The notes under the pieces were generated by a model. It did not search any database. It was not told where the DNA came from and saw only the letters and a list, made by a program, of their open reading frames with translations. From contig DATEOC010000079.1 of assembly GCA_035274425.1 (NCBI GenBank), positions 116,659-180,658 on the forward strand: DNA of 64,000 bases, given 5' to 3'. The translations under genes and the position numbers were made by a program. The stretch is from JADMIH01 sp035274425 (lineage in GTDB: Bacteria > Chloroflexota > Chloroflexia > QHBQ01 > JADMIH01). Positions 33,338-42,364 of this stretch are shown piece after piece (position 1 is the first letter of the stretch; each line of letters starts with the position of its first letter).

Positions 33338-34387
33338 CTACCTCTGAAACGGGTTCTTATCCTTCTGCAACACCGTCTTGTACATCTGGCGCATCTGTTT
33401 TGCGTTGAGGCGCTTGCCGCTCTCGAAATATTCGATTGCTACATGGCCCATCGCCCAGGTACCTGCCGCGGCTATGCCCGCCGCCAGCGCCCAACCCCCC
33501 GCCGGTATTAACTTCGCTCCCTGCTGTGCCAGGTAGCGAAACGCTAACCCGCCTGCAATGGTAGCCATAAGCTCTTTGGCGTGGGACGCGCTCATCGACT
33601 CCCCGTAAATGGCCGCTATCCTCAGCACCATGCGCGCCTGTAAGGTCAGCAGCACGGGGATGTCTATGAAGGGGATAGGCTCCGCTCCCACTGCCGTGTT
33701 GAACGCGGCGGATTGGCGTATTACCCGCTGGGCAGCCGTGCGCCTGAGTGCAGGCAGCTCGCGCCCCAGGGCGATAGCGAGGTCGGGGAGCGCGTCCACG
33801 AGCGCGGGCACAAGTTGCTCTCCCACGTTTGTGCCTTTCTTGGCCGAGACGGGTATCACCGGCACATTCAGCCTCGCCGTAGCATCCCTGACCACCGCAT
33901 CATAATTCTTCCCAAGCACGTCTATCTTATTGAGGGCTACCACGATAGGGCGACGTAACGTCAGCAGGTAGTTGAGGAGATCGGCGTCACCCTGTCGCAA
34001 GCCCGCGCTCCCGTCCAGTAGCAGGAGGATGGCGTCGGCCTCCGCCGCGCTCCGGGCGGCGATATTGGCACGGTCCACGCCACCCACCTCACCGAAACCG
34101 GGGGTGTCAACCAGCATGAACGGCCCCACGGCCTCCTGCACGGGCCTCGTCGTGGTGCCCGGTATGGGACCTTCCTGCGAAATCTCCTCCCCTTCGAGGA
34201 GATTGAAGAGGGTAGATTTGCCGGCGTTGACGGGTCCTACTATCGCCAGGCGCGCCGAGGCTTCGCGCTGAATGCTGTTCCGTATCTGGTCCCAGTCGAG
34301 CGAGCGCAGTATATTCCGCAAGTCGTCGAGCGCGATTGGCAGCTTAAAAGCAGAGGGACGTCCCCCAGGTGGTGGATTACGCATCAT
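33338..34387 (-). CDS. Era-like GTPase with C-terminal DUF697-like domain
   Basis: 349 residues. The G domain shows G1 VGPVNAGKSTLFN (about 51-63), switch region GTTTRP, G3 DTPGFGE, G4 NKID and G5 VSAKK. Residues ~205-330 are hydrophobic and helical (IPFIDIPVLLTLQARMVLRIAAIYG, GGLAFRYLAQQGAKLIPAGGWALAAG), matching the DUF697 domain that follows such GTPases. It is probably membrane-associated; the cellular process is unknown. AAAGGGG lies upstream of the paired ATGATG start. Confidence 0.88.
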   Translation of the reverse strand: MMRNPPPGGRPSAFKLPIALDDLRNILRSLDWDQIRNSIQREASARLAIVGPVNAGKSTLFNLLEGEEISQEGPIPGTTTRPVQEAVGPFMLVDTPGFGEVGGVDRANIAARSAAEADAILLLLDGSAGLRQGDADLLNYLLTLRRPIVVALNKIDVLGKNYDAVVRDATARLNVPVIPVSAKKGTNVGEQLVPALVDALPDLAIALGRELPALRRTAAQRVIRQSAAFNTAVGAEPIPFIDIPVLLTLQARMVLRIAAIYGESMSASHAKELMATIAGGLAFRYLAQQGAKLIPAGGWALAAGIAAAGTWAMGHVAIEYFESGKRLNAKQMRQMYKTVLQKDKNPFQR

Positions 34388-34545
34388 ACCTAATTCCCCT
34401 TTCGTAGTACCTTTATACCTCTATCCGGTATTGTATTAGGCATATCGTTTTTGCTATAGTCTTTATAAGAGACTACGCACAACAATTCAACCGCGTCACA
34501 TATTAGGACCCTATAGAGGCCCCGTCACCCCCAACATATATTACC

Positions 34546-35727
34546 ATGAAAGAATCTCGCATAATCAGCGTCGTTACAACCTCTTTGATAGCCTTGCTGG
34601 TGATAGGCATCGTGGCGCTCGCAGCTGCCACCTTCATCAAGCAGCCCGCGGCAATCAAGTCGGCTTCAGCAACCCGTCTCCCCGGGGCGGCTGCCACTTC
34701 AACACTCCCGGCCCTGGCGCAATCAAATGCCACGTCACAACCGACACCGGCAATACAGGGACCAGCGGCTACGCCGACGGTACAGGCCGTTGCGACCCAC
34801 GCCGTACAGGACAGCACGCCTCAGCCTCAAGTTACCACAATTGCCACAACTGCTGCTACTCCTATCATGCGGGTGACGGTCATCGCACAGGCGAGCGCGG
34901 TCGTGGGTGGTCCGGAGCCTACACCTGTGCAGGAGGGGCCCAAGCCTACAGCTGTACAGCAACAGCCTAAGCCTACGGCTGTGGCGGGCGGGAGCGGATC
35001 CCATGAAAAGCCTATAGTGCCGGGCACCGGAAACGATGGCCCTGATCCCGTCACCGGCCTCGCGCCCCCACCTCTCCTGCCCGGCGAGCCGACCGAAGTG
35101 GCAAGCTCAGGTGGCAATTCAGGCGCGGCCTCTGGAGCATCCTCCGGCGCTCCCAACATAAAGACGCCCCAGCCAAAGACTACGCCCACAGCTGTACCGC
35201 CAACGGTGGTTAGCGTAAAGGCTACACCCAAACCGAAACCGGGCCAGATAGTCTTACCAAACGGGGTTATCTATGGGGAGCGCAAACCGAATCTACCCAA
35301 CCGTATCGTGCGCATCTCCTCGCCCAACATCAGGCTTGACACCTCCGTATATGAGGTATACGCGCCCAAAGGTGCATGGGAAGTGGCTGATTACGCGGCA
35401 GGACACCACTACAACTCCAAGAACCCCGGCGAGGGGGGCAACATTGTGATGGCGGGGCACAACAACTGGCGCGGCGAAGTATTCCGCTACCTCGTAGACC
35501 TCAAGCCAGGCAACCTCATAAAAGTATGGACCCAGGACGGCAAAGAGCGCCATTACACCGTCGAGTCAGTGAAAAAGCTGCTGGAGAATGGCGCGACCAA
35601 AGCTCAGCGCCTGGAAAACGCCAAAGTGATGGACCCCACCCCAACCGAGCAGCTAACCCTCATCACCTGCTGGCCGTACACTACCTACACCCACCGCGTG
35701 ATTGTCGTCGCCAAACCGTCTCCTTGA
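34546..35727 (+). CDS. Class E/F-type sortase with long Pro/Thr stalk
   Basis: 393 residues. An N-terminal signal anchor (about 8-30), then ~200 residues of Ala/Pro/Thr/Gly-rich stalk with repeats of the type PKPTAV, then a C-terminal sortase domain (about 250-393). The catalytic His is in MAGHNNWRGEVFRYL, the Cys in LTLITCWPY and the Arg in YTHRVIVVA. It should act on the outer face of the membrane, cleaving a sorting signal and joining proteins to the wall or to each other. No LPxTG-like substrate or pilin gene is adjacent. Confidence 0.9.
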   Translation: MKESRIISVVTTSLIALLVIGIVALAAATFIKQPAAIKSASATRLPGAAATSTLPALAQSNATSQPTPAIQGPAATPTVQAVATHAVQDSTPQPQVTTIATTAATPIMRVTVIAQASAVVGGPEPTPVQEGPKPTAVQQQPKPTAVAGGSGSHEKPIVPGTGNDGPDPVTGLAPPPLLPGEPTEVASSGGNSGAASGASSGAPNIKTPQPKTTPTAVPPTVVSVKATPKPKPGQIVLPNGVIYGERKPNLPNRIVRISSPNIRLDTSVYEVYAPKGAWEVADYAAGHHYNSKNPGEGGNIVMAGHNNWRGEVFRYLVDLKPGNLIKVWTQDGKERHYTVESVKKLLENGATKAQRLENAKVMDPTPTEQLTLITCWPYTTYTHRVIVVAKPSP

Positions 35728-35757
35728 TTTTAGATTTTAGATTTTAGATTTTGGATT
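35728..35757. repeat. TTTTAGA heptamer array
   Basis: Four GATTTTA-type units directly follow the sortase stop and precede the cyclase-family gene. They are a T-rich variant of the heptamer theme. Confidence 0.85.
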
Positions 35758-35787
35758 GAATGGGTAGGATTGCTGTATATTTAGAAG

Positions 35788-36462
35788 ATGGAAGAACAAT
35801 CTCCAGCCGCAAAATCTGAAATCCGAAATCCGAAATCCGAAATTGATATAAGCGTCGCGGTACGGCCCGGCATGGTGGTGTGGGCCGACGAGATACCTGT
35901 AGAGCTAACGCCCATCCAGACGGTGGCACGTGACGAGGCCGCCGTTTCGCGCTTATGCCTCGGAACGCATACAGGCACGCACGTTGACCCTCCGAAGCAC
36001 TTCATCGAGGGCGGAGCCGGTGCCCACGAGCTTCCTCTGGACGCCATGATTGGTCCGTGCGTGGTGCGCCGTTTCGATGAGCGCTTTGAGATCACGGCGG
36101 TCCACCTGGAAAGCGCCAGCATCCCTGAGGGGACCACGCGCCTATTACTTTCTACACCCGCGGCTGCTCTCTGGGACTCGCCGCGCTTCCACACCAACTA
36201 TACCGGCCTCTCCTTCGACGGGGCAGAGTGGTGCGTCCGGCGGGGCATCCGGCTCGTCGGTATAGACTACCTCTCAATCGAGCGGGTGGACTCCCCCACC
36301 GTCTGGCGGACGCATACCACTTTGCTGGCAGCATCCGTAGTAATCCTGGAAGGTCTCGATCTCCGAGCCGTGCCGGAAGGGGACTATACTCTAGTCTGCC
36401 TCCCCCTCAAGCTCCAGGATGGCGACGGCGCGCCCGCACGCGCCGTGCTTCTCCCTCTGTAG
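35788..36462 (+). CDS. Cyclase-family metal hydrolase (KynB-like)
   Basis: 224 residues. The cyclase (PF04199-type) signature HTGTHVDPPKHF with its metal His/Asp residues lies at about 67-78, with GIDYLSIE and HTTLLAASVVILEGL later. Members include arylformamidase (kynurenine formamidase) and other amide hydrolases; the substrate here is not clear, as no tryptophan-degradation gene is near. Residues ~9-20 (KSEIRNPKSEI) are encoded by a heptamer array, so the native N terminus is hard to define, and no ribosome-binding site stands out. Confidence 0.82.
   Translation: MEEQSPAAKSEIRNPKSEIDISVAVRPGMVVWADEIPVELTPIQTVARDEAAVSRLCLGTHTGTHVDPPKHFIEGGAGAHELPLDAMIGPCVVRRFDERFEITAVHLESASIPEGTTRLLLSTPAAALWDSPRFHTNYTGLSFDGAEWCVRRGIRLVGIDYLSIERVDSPTVWRTHTTLLAASVVILEGLDLRAVPEGDYTLVCLPLKLQDGDGAPARAVLLPL
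35811..35843. repeat. Heptamer array inside the cyclase-family gene
   Basis: CCGAAAT units read in frame as SEIRNPK right after the start codon, before the first conserved strand of the enzyme. Confidence 0.9.
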
Positions 36463-36477
36463 CGTCAGTAGGAAAAG

Positions 36478-36518
36478 AGATAATAAAATCGAAATCGCAG
36501 ATTTCGATTTTATTATCT
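36478..36518 (+). terminator. 19-bp perfect hairpin after the cyclase gene
   Basis: AT-rich arms (36478-36496, 36500-36518) pair exactly around GCA, 15 bp after the stop. T and A tracts are inside the arms. Confidence 0.8.
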
Positions 36519-36604
36519 GCCTGTCTCCTCTCCGCAGAAGTATCTACCCTTGACTTGCCAGCGTGGCAACTCTTACAATGCCTGTAGAGTGAGAGGATGC
36601 TTTG

Positions 36605-38668
36605 ATGGACGCTAGCGAGCCAGGCCGTACAGGAAGAGAGCGCGACCCCCAGAAGGGCGATATGAACGCGCCCTCAGCGCCAGAAGCATCTTCGTCACCT
36701 TCTCACAAATTGGGGGACACTCAGCCTTTCCGGCCTGTGAGGGAATATCGCCCTTTGACCAGCGAACCGGCTTTAGAGGAGGATTCACCTCTCCAGCAGA
36801 CCGCGCCATACAGGCCGGTACGGCAGCAGGTCAACGTTTCACCCAAGAAAGGTGTAAGCCTGACCTTCATACTGGCATTGCTGGCCCTGCTATTGGTGGC
36901 AGTCGCTGTAGCTGCATATTTCATCATCAGGGGGTCGGGTGGAGCGGGGGGAGGCTCGGTGCCTGTGGAGAGCGCCTTGCCCGCCAACACCCTGGGTTAT
37001 TTCTCTATCAACCCCGCTCCAGCCGAGAGCCAGAGCCACGCTTTCGAGAAGCTGCGAGAGACTTTCGAGTCACAGCCGGGCTTCCACGAAGCTATGACTA
37101 ACCTGGTATTGCAAGTCCAGGGCGCGATCTCCAGCACGGGCCTCCCATTGGGTTCTACTACGGACGCCGCCACCCTCGACACGCTCGCAGGCTACCTGGG
37201 GGGCGGCGTGACGATTGCGGTGCTTGCACCGAGCCAGGGCGACCTGATTTCGCTCAAGCCGTCCACTAATGGTGACATCAGCCCGCTGGCTGCTTTTGAC
37301 GTGCTGGGCCGCAACGTGGTGGGGCTGGTGGACCTGGACTTCACCTCCGAAGGCACCAATCAAGGATTCATAGCCGACCTGCGCGCCGTGAAGGACAACC
37401 TGGACAAGGCTAAAGTGGTGGAGTCGTATCACGGCACCGATATACGCCAATACGCGGCAGGCCCACTCCAAATATACTTCGCCCTCCTCGGTGGCACCTC
37501 AACCGCCGCAGTCGGCATCAATAGCGTGCCCGTCAAGGTGCTGATAGACGAATTACGAGCCAATAAGGGTCTCAAAGAAGATGAGGGGTTCAAGCGCCTG
37601 TCGGGGAAGGTCCCTGCCGCGCGCGTGGCAACCCTGTACCTGAACCTGGGGGAGATAGATAAGGCACTCAAAGTTCCGTTCCCTCGTTACGAGCAAACTG
37701 ATACTATCGCTAATACAGAGCTTTCGGGTCTACTCAAACTGCAAGGCACAATGCTCATTACCCTCAGCGCCCGGGATGATGGGGTGCAGATAGACAGCGC
37801 CTCGCAAGGCTTTTCTCCTAGTTGGGGAGCCCTGGTAACAGGTAATATGGAATTTTACCCGATGTCCATAAACGCAAGCGCTCGACCCGACAGCAGCACT
37901 CTGGATGATGTGCCTACCGACGCAATTACATTCCTGGTGGGCACCGATCTCAAAACTGCCGGATTATCCCTTCTCGACTCGCTCAAAAAATCTGGCACCA
38001 ATATATTCTTTGCAGAGAGCGATGCAATCGAACCCCTGGGTCTCAGCATGCGTAACGATATTCTTGAGTTGATGCCTGGTGACTTTTCTATCACCCTCCA
38101 AGCGTCCGATATACAGCCACTGGCCTTCCCACCTGCTGTCATCGCTCAGCTAAAACTTAGCGATTCTCATAGCGCCAGAGTCGCTGAAAACGTGAAGCGC
38201 GGCGTAGAGAAAATGTCAGAAGGTAAGGCTCAACCTTTCGATGTTGCGGGCGGGATGTTCTATCCAACCAGCTCCGATGGGCCAACCGAAACGATAATAG
38301 GTGTAGCGAAAGAACGTTTTATCCTCTCATACGACAAAGACCTGGATGCTGCTAAAGCACGTGCGGAAACGGCACTATCTAACCTGGGCAAGGGCTTCGG
38401 AACAACCGACAAGTGGAAAGGTATCTCCACGCACCTTCCCCCCGACAGTAATCTCATTGGCTACTTTGACCTCGTAGCCTTACGCGAGATGTATGAGCAG
38501 GCTATGAGCAACGTCATGACCGCACAGGCCAAGGAGGCTTACGAGAAGGAACTCGCCCCCCTCGTCAAGCCTCTCAAGTACGCCCTGGTAGGGTTAGCCA
38601 CGGAACCGACCAAAGAGGGGGAGGCGAGCCGCAACCTCACACGCATCTTCTTGGGCATTGGCAAGTGA
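36605..38668 (+). CDS. DUF3352-type membrane-anchored protein
   Basis: 687 residues. About 75 polar residues in the cytosol, one helix (about 85-108, LTFILALLALLLVAVAVAAYF), then a large outside region with the DUF3352 pattern: LPANTLGYFSINPAP, FESQPGF, and paired lobes with DLVALREMYEQ and PLVKPLKYALVGLATEP. The family is of unknown function and common in Chloroflexota and Cyanobacteria. AGAGGAT lies 7 nt before the ATG. The downstream GNAT gene overlaps its stop by 4 bp. Confidence 0.85.
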   Translation: MDASEPGRTGRERDPQKGDMNAPSAPEASSSPSHKLGDTQPFRPVREYRPLTSEPALEEDSPLQQTAPYRPVRQQVNVSPKKGVSLTFILALLALLLVAVAVAAYFIIRGSGGAGGGSVPVESALPANTLGYFSINPAPAESQSHAFEKLRETFESQPGFHEAMTNLVLQVQGAISSTGLPLGSTTDAATLDTLAGYLGGGVTIAVLAPSQGDLISLKPSTNGDISPLAAFDVLGRNVVGLVDLDFTSEGTNQGFIADLRAVKDNLDKAKVVESYHGTDIRQYAAGPLQIYFALLGGTSTAAVGINSVPVKVLIDELRANKGLKEDEGFKRLSGKVPAARVATLYLNLGEIDKALKVPFPRYEQTDTIANTELSGLLKLQGTMLITLSARDDGVQIDSASQGFSPSWGALVTGNMEFYPMSINASARPDSSTLDDVPTDAITFLVGTDLKTAGLSLLDSLKKSGTNIFFAESDAIEPLGLSMRNDILELMPGDFSITLQASDIQPLAFPPAVIAQLKLSDSHSARVAENVKRGVEKMSEGKAQPFDVAGGMFYPTSSDGPTETIIGVAKERFILSYDKDLDAAKARAETALSNLGKGFGTTDKWKGISTHLPPDSNLIGYFDLVALREMYEQAMSNVMTAQAKEAYEKELAPLVKPLKYALVGLATEPTKEGEASRNLTRIFLGIGK

Positions 38669-39633
38669 GACAAGGTAATGAGCATCAACCTGCGATTCGT
38701 TATTCTACTCGCTCGATGAGCGAGGCAGACATCCCTGCCGTAGTAGACTTCATCAATGAGCTTGAGCAGCTTGAACCTATGGGCGAGTCTATTACGCATG
38801 CGGAGTATGAGCAAGAGTATCACAGGCCCGACAGTCAAAACTTTACAAGGTTGCTTGTCACTCTGCTCGATGCTGATGGCAATGAGGCACGAATAATAGG
38901 GCGCGGGCTTGTCTATAAGTCCCCTTCCGCGGATCATGCATTCAGCCGCTTGCACATCCATCCCAACTATCGAAACCAGGGGATAGGCACCAGATTATAC
39001 GAGGAGCTTGAGAAGATAGTCGCAGGCACGGGGGCACGCGAGTGGCAATTCGGGTTTAACGAGCTGGCTACTTGCACGCGGGCATTCCTGACGCAAAGAG
39101 GCTTCGGCCTGGGCTATCTCAGCCTCGATATGCGCCTGGCCGCTGACCAGGAAGTGCCTGAGCCGCAGCTACCGGCAGGCATCGATGTGCGCACCTTTGT
39201 CGCCGGGCAGGATGAGGAGCTACTGAGGCAGGTCTACAACACGAGCTTCGCGGGCTATCAAGACCACGTAGAAAGCCCCCTGGAAGAGATAATCTACTGG
39301 ACCCAGCTGCCGGAGTTCTCAGCGTGGGACGGCATCTTCATCGCGTTCGCGGGTGAGGAAGCCGTAGCTTCTTGCTGGACGCGGATCAACCTCGAGGAAA
39401 ATAAGCGCCTGGGCCTCGACGTCGGCTGGATAGATAGCCTGGGGGTCGTGCCAGCCTATCGCGAGCGCGGCCTGGGTAGAGCATTGCTGCTCCTCGGCAT
39501 CCGCCATCTTCGCCGGCACGTGCCCATCGTAGATCTGAACGTGATAGCTAAGAACGAGAAAGCACTAGGTCTCTACGAGGGTGTTGGGTTCAGGCGGTAC
39601 AAGGGGCACGTAAATATGGTCAAGTCGCTATAA
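38665..39633 (+). CDS. Tandem-domain GNAT acetyltransferase (copy 3)
   Basis: 322 residues with a GTG start that overlaps the upstream stop (GTGA), so translation is probably coupled. Two GNAT halves: N half with LHIHPNYRNQGIGTRLYEEL (complete acetyl-CoA loop), C half with SLGVVPAYRERGLGRALLLLG and NEKALGLYEGVGFRRYKG. It is related in layout to the pair at 22553 and 23608, but here both halves keep the RxxGxG loop. The acceptor is unknown. Confidence 0.9.
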   Translation: MRQGNEHQPAIRYSTRSMSEADIPAVVDFINELEQLEPMGESITHAEYEQEYHRPDSQNFTRLLVTLLDADGNEARIIGRGLVYKSPSADHAFSRLHIHPNYRNQGIGTRLYEELEKIVAGTGAREWQFGFNELATCTRAFLTQRGFGLGYLSLDMRLAADQEVPEPQLPAGIDVRTFVAGQDEELLRQVYNTSFAGYQDHVESPLEEIIYWTQLPEFSAWDGIFIAFAGEEAVASCWTRINLEENKRLGLDVGWIDSLGVVPAYRERGLGRALLLLGIRHLRRHVPIVDLNVIAKNEKALGLYEGVGFRRYKGHVNMVKSL

Positions 39634-39648
39634 TCTGCTCCGTTCACC

Positions 39649-39725
39649 GCCCTTCGCCCTTCGCCCTTCATCCATCATCCATCACCCGTCGTCTGTCGTC
39701 TGTCGTCTGTCGTCTGTCGTCTATC
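39649..39725. repeat. Eleven-unit heptamer mosaic
   Basis: Three GCCCTTC, two ATCCATC, one ACCCGTC, four GTCTGTC and one GTCTATC units follow one another without loss of the 7-bp phase. The last unit contains the TAG stop of the DUF4126 gene. Confidence 0.95.
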
Positions 39726-40323
39726 TAGGCGTCTTAGCATTCACATTAGCCAACGCCTGGCGTCTGCGACGCCGCTCGCGCCAGCGCCACACGAAGAAGA
39801 TAGCCCCTCCCAGCAAGAGCGCCATCAGGAGCGCCGCGCATGGGGCCGCGAAGAGCGCCAGCACGGTCGTTGCCCCCGCGATTATATCTTCCACCAGGCT
39901 TACAAGGGGGTTGGCAAGCCCTCCCGTGGTGGCCGTTATCATGGGTCGGGTGGTAGCCTTTACCGCATGGACGCTCCCCGCCGCCAGCAATCCCAGGATG
40001 AAGCCGATTGTAGGATCGAGGCCACCTACCGCCCCCGTATACGATGCGAAGAGTATGCCCCCCGCCACCGGGCGAATAAAAGTGTGGATGATGTCGTTGA
40101 CAGTATCGACTGCGGGTATCTTATCCGCGAAGACCTCTATCGTCAGCAAGACCCCTAGCGCCACCAACACCCAGATGTCAGTGAGCAGAGTGAAGGGAGG
40201 CTGGAGAGTTATGATAGTGGTAAACCGCGCCAGCAGCCCGACGATCAGCAGGCACAGCCATGCATTCAGCCCCGCCGGGGCCGCAAGCCCAAACCCGCCG
40301 ATTATGCTTGTGAGTATCTCCAT
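39721..40323 (-). CDS. DUF4126 membrane protein
   Basis: 200 residues with five or six helices. The DUF4126 pattern is seen: LAAPAGLNAWLCLLIVGLLAR, LTIEVFADKIPAVDTVNDIIHTFIRPVAG and AGSVHAVKATTRP. Function unknown. The C terminus is Arg-rich. The stop codon belongs to the neighbouring heptamer array. Confidence 0.9.
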   Translation of the reverse strand: MEILTSIIGGFGLAAPAGLNAWLCLLIVGLLARFTTIITLQPPFTLLTDIWVLVALGVLLTIEVFADKIPAVDTVNDIIHTFIRPVAGGILFASYTGAVGGLDPTIGFILGLLAAGSVHAVKATTRPMITATTGGLANPLVSLVEDIIAGATTVLALFAAPCAALLMALLLGGAIFFVWRWRERRRRRQALANVNAKTPR

Positions 40324-40335
40324 TGGTTATTGTTG

Positions 40336-40500
40336 ATGGACGACGGACGACGGACGACGGACGACGGACGATAGACGATGAGGAGTGAAACGTGATGCGT
40401 GATTACTTGGGACTACTGCCTTCTGCCTTCTGCCTTCTGCCTTCTACCTTCTGCCGTCTATCGTCTATCGTCTATCGTCTATCGTCTATCGTCTATCGTC
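40336..40500. repeat. Long multi-family heptamer tract
   Basis: GACGACG units (40338-40370), GACGATA, GTGAAAC/GTGATGC, five CTTCTGC-type units (about 40417-40455) and at least six TCGTCTA units (40460-40500) fill the gap between two convergent/co-directional minus-strand genes. It is the richest mixture of families in the window. Confidence 0.93.
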
Positions 40501-41029
40501 AGGGTGAAGGCAATAGCTCAGACGCTGGGTTAGTGATCTTCCAGGCGTTGTTCGATTTCCGGAGGGCGAGGGTGCGATTGTTTGGCTTGCCACCCGCAGA
40601 CATGAGCCAGCTCACGGTGGCTGTATCGCCCGATACGCTCACAGCGGCAGCCGCGCCTGTTGTAGTGGGGCCTGCATCTTTCAAAGCTTTCCACCTGTCG
40701 CACAATTGCTGAGCACCCATGTCGGGGTTGGCGAGGGCGGCTCGCGCATCCTCGCATTTGCCGTTGTCTAGGGCAGAATAGAAGGCGGTTATGGCTGTGG
40801 CAGGCTCATCGTTGCTGCCACTCCTACCCAACAACAAATAAATCCCACCCCCCAGGAGCAGAGCCAGGATGAGTAGCAAAGGCCACCCTGCCCCTCTACG
40901 CCTCTTCTCAGGAGTGAGGCGAGATGGAGGTGTAGGAGGCGCGGAAGGGTATCTTTGCTGGGGCTGGGCGGGTGGCGTGTAATTACCGGTCTGGCCGGGA
41001 GGAGTCCTCTGGGGTGGCGGAGTTCCCAT
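40499..41029 (-). CDS. Membrane-anchored protein with DUF4878-like domain
   Basis: 176 residues. A Pro/Gln-rich cytosolic N terminus (about 1-42), one helix (about 49-66, WPLLLILALLLGGGIYLLL), then an outside domain of ~105 residues: TAITAFYSALDNGKCEDARAAL and LALRKSNNAWKI resemble the DUF4878/NTF2-like lipoprotein group. Function unknown. Its stop meets the TCGTCTA array. Confidence 0.7.
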   Translation of the reverse strand: MGTPPPQRTPPGQTGNYTPPAQPQQRYPSAPPTPPSRLTPEKRRRGAGWPLLLILALLLGGGIYLLLGRSGSNDEPATAITAFYSALDNGKCEDARAALANPDMGAQQLCDRWKALKDAGPTTTGAAAAVSVSGDTATVSWLMSAGGKPNNRTLALRKSNNAWKITNPASELLPSP

Positions 41030-41452
41030 GATTTGCCCTCACTAGAGTGCGGAGCGCGGAATGGTGCCAAAGAATTGGTGGCGCGTAAGTGTCTATTAGG
41101 CGGAGTATATCAAAGAGATATGCTCTTTGCAAAGGATGGTTCCGGGTAAAGAAGGTGTAGGGGCGGTTCGCGAACCGCCCTATATGTATCAAGATAAGAG
41201 CAAGAATAGGGCAACTCTATTCCTATGAATGTCATCCTGAGCGGAGCGAAGGATCACTTTCCTACAGCACAACTTTGAAGGATACAAGTGCTCTCCCCAC
41301 CTGATCCTTCGCTTCGCTCAGGATGACATTCATACGGATGCTTCTCCCTATTAGCTTGCGCTCCCTCACCCACCTATTATTCCTTAGCTTGGTACGCATT
41401 GGGCGGTTCACGAACCGCCCCTACACTTACTTTGCTTCCATTTAGATTGGTA
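41030..41452. other. Intergenic region of about 420 bp filled by nested inverted repeats
   Basis: No gene is visible. A symmetric block occupies 41157-41424: GTAGGGGCGGTTCG palindromes at both ends and a GTCATCCTGAGCG inverted repeat inside. Confidence 0.75.
41157..41424. repeat. Nested palindromic element (GTAGGGGCGG ends, GTCATCC core)
   Basis: Left end: GTAGGGGCGGTTCG/CGAACCGCCC (41157-41181). Right end: GGGCGGTTCACGAACCGCCC then CTAC (41401-41424). Inside are 30-bp arms 41227-41256 and 41302-41331 that differ at one base and enclose 45 bp. The layout suggests one element inserted in another, or a compound REP-type unit. Confidence 0.75.
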
Positions 41453-42343
41453 TCAGGGCAGGCCGGGCACCAAGGGAAGCCCAAAATTGTTATTCGCTAG
41501 ATAAGGGGCAAGCGAGGCGCGGCCCCATGCCAGCAATGTCAGTTCTATCAGGGTGATGAGGACGCCCACCAGTATGGGCGTAAGGGCGGCGGAGAAGGTA
41601 CGCGCGTTCCCTTCGCGCCGGGTGAAAATCAGCACGATTATGGTGTTCGCCATAGTGAGCAGGGCCATCATGCCTATTAAGCTCAGGAAGGAGAGGGGGT
41701 AGTAGAGCCAATCACCACCGTCCAACACAAGTGCCACCAATATCCCTGCGGCCACCATGTAGCCCACAAGCTCGAACGGCTGCTCTATCACGTGCTCGCG
41801 CTCGGCCACGTCGGGGTGCCACACGCTCATGTTGAACACCGGGTAGAACATGAAGGCGACCGATACCCCGGCCAGCGTACCCGTGAAGATACGTATCAGG
41901 TTGCTGCTATCCCAGATGCCGGAGCCGAACGCCTGGAGGGTGGAGTTTATACCATCAAGCACCATAGCGCCGAAGAAAACGCCAAAGACCGCTATCATCT
42001 GGCGGGCGGGGAAGCGTGAGGCCCTGCGCCTCAATATCGCCAGCAGCGCCAGAGCGGACAGCGCGCTCAGGTATATACCCGTGCATCGTGCGCAGAGGGG
42101 GAGTTGGTGCCCAGCGATTGTGAAGGAATGGCTGGGTATCTGGTGGCAGACGCCGAAGCCGAGCGCATCGAGCTTGTAATCGAGGTCGCCTGGTATCGCC
42201 AGGGAGTAAAAGACTATGCCCGCGATCAACAGTACCTGGATAAAGTTGATCTCCAGGCCGCCAGGCAGGCGCACGCGCATTCCGAAAGGACCGCCCCCCG
42301 CCTGGGGAGACATATCAGGGGAGGAACTGGCAGTTGCTCTCAA
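41453..42343 (-). CDS. DUF2085 membrane protein
   Basis: 296 residues with about seven helices. The DUF2085 signature is clear: FGVCHQIPSHSFTIAGHQLPLCARCTGIY split over residues ~58-87, with conserved His and three Cys that could bind metal. Function unknown. The start is uncertain: TTG at 42343 has GGGAA upstream, and an ATG ten codons later is also possible. Confidence 0.88.
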   Translation of the reverse strand: MRATASSSPDMSPQAGGGPFGMRVRLPGGLEINFIQVLLIAGIVFYSLAIPGDLDYKLDALGFGVCHQIPSHSFTIAGHQLPLCARCTGIYLSALSALALLAILRRRASRFPARQMIAVFGVFFGAMVLDGINSTLQAFGSGIWDSSNLIRIFTGTLAGVSVAFMFYPVFNMSVWHPDVAEREHVIEQPFELVGYMVAAGILVALVLDGGDWLYYPLSFLSLIGMMALLTMANTIIVLIFTRREGNARTFSAALTPILVGVLITLIELTLLAWGRASLAPYLANNNFGLPLVPGLP

Positions 42344-42364
42344 CAGATAATTTCCCGGTAACGC

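Noticed and set aside
40336..40500. CRISPR-like array
   Set aside because: Units are 7 bp and directly adjacent, with no unique spacers of 25-40 bp and no cas genes. These are simple tandem heptamers.
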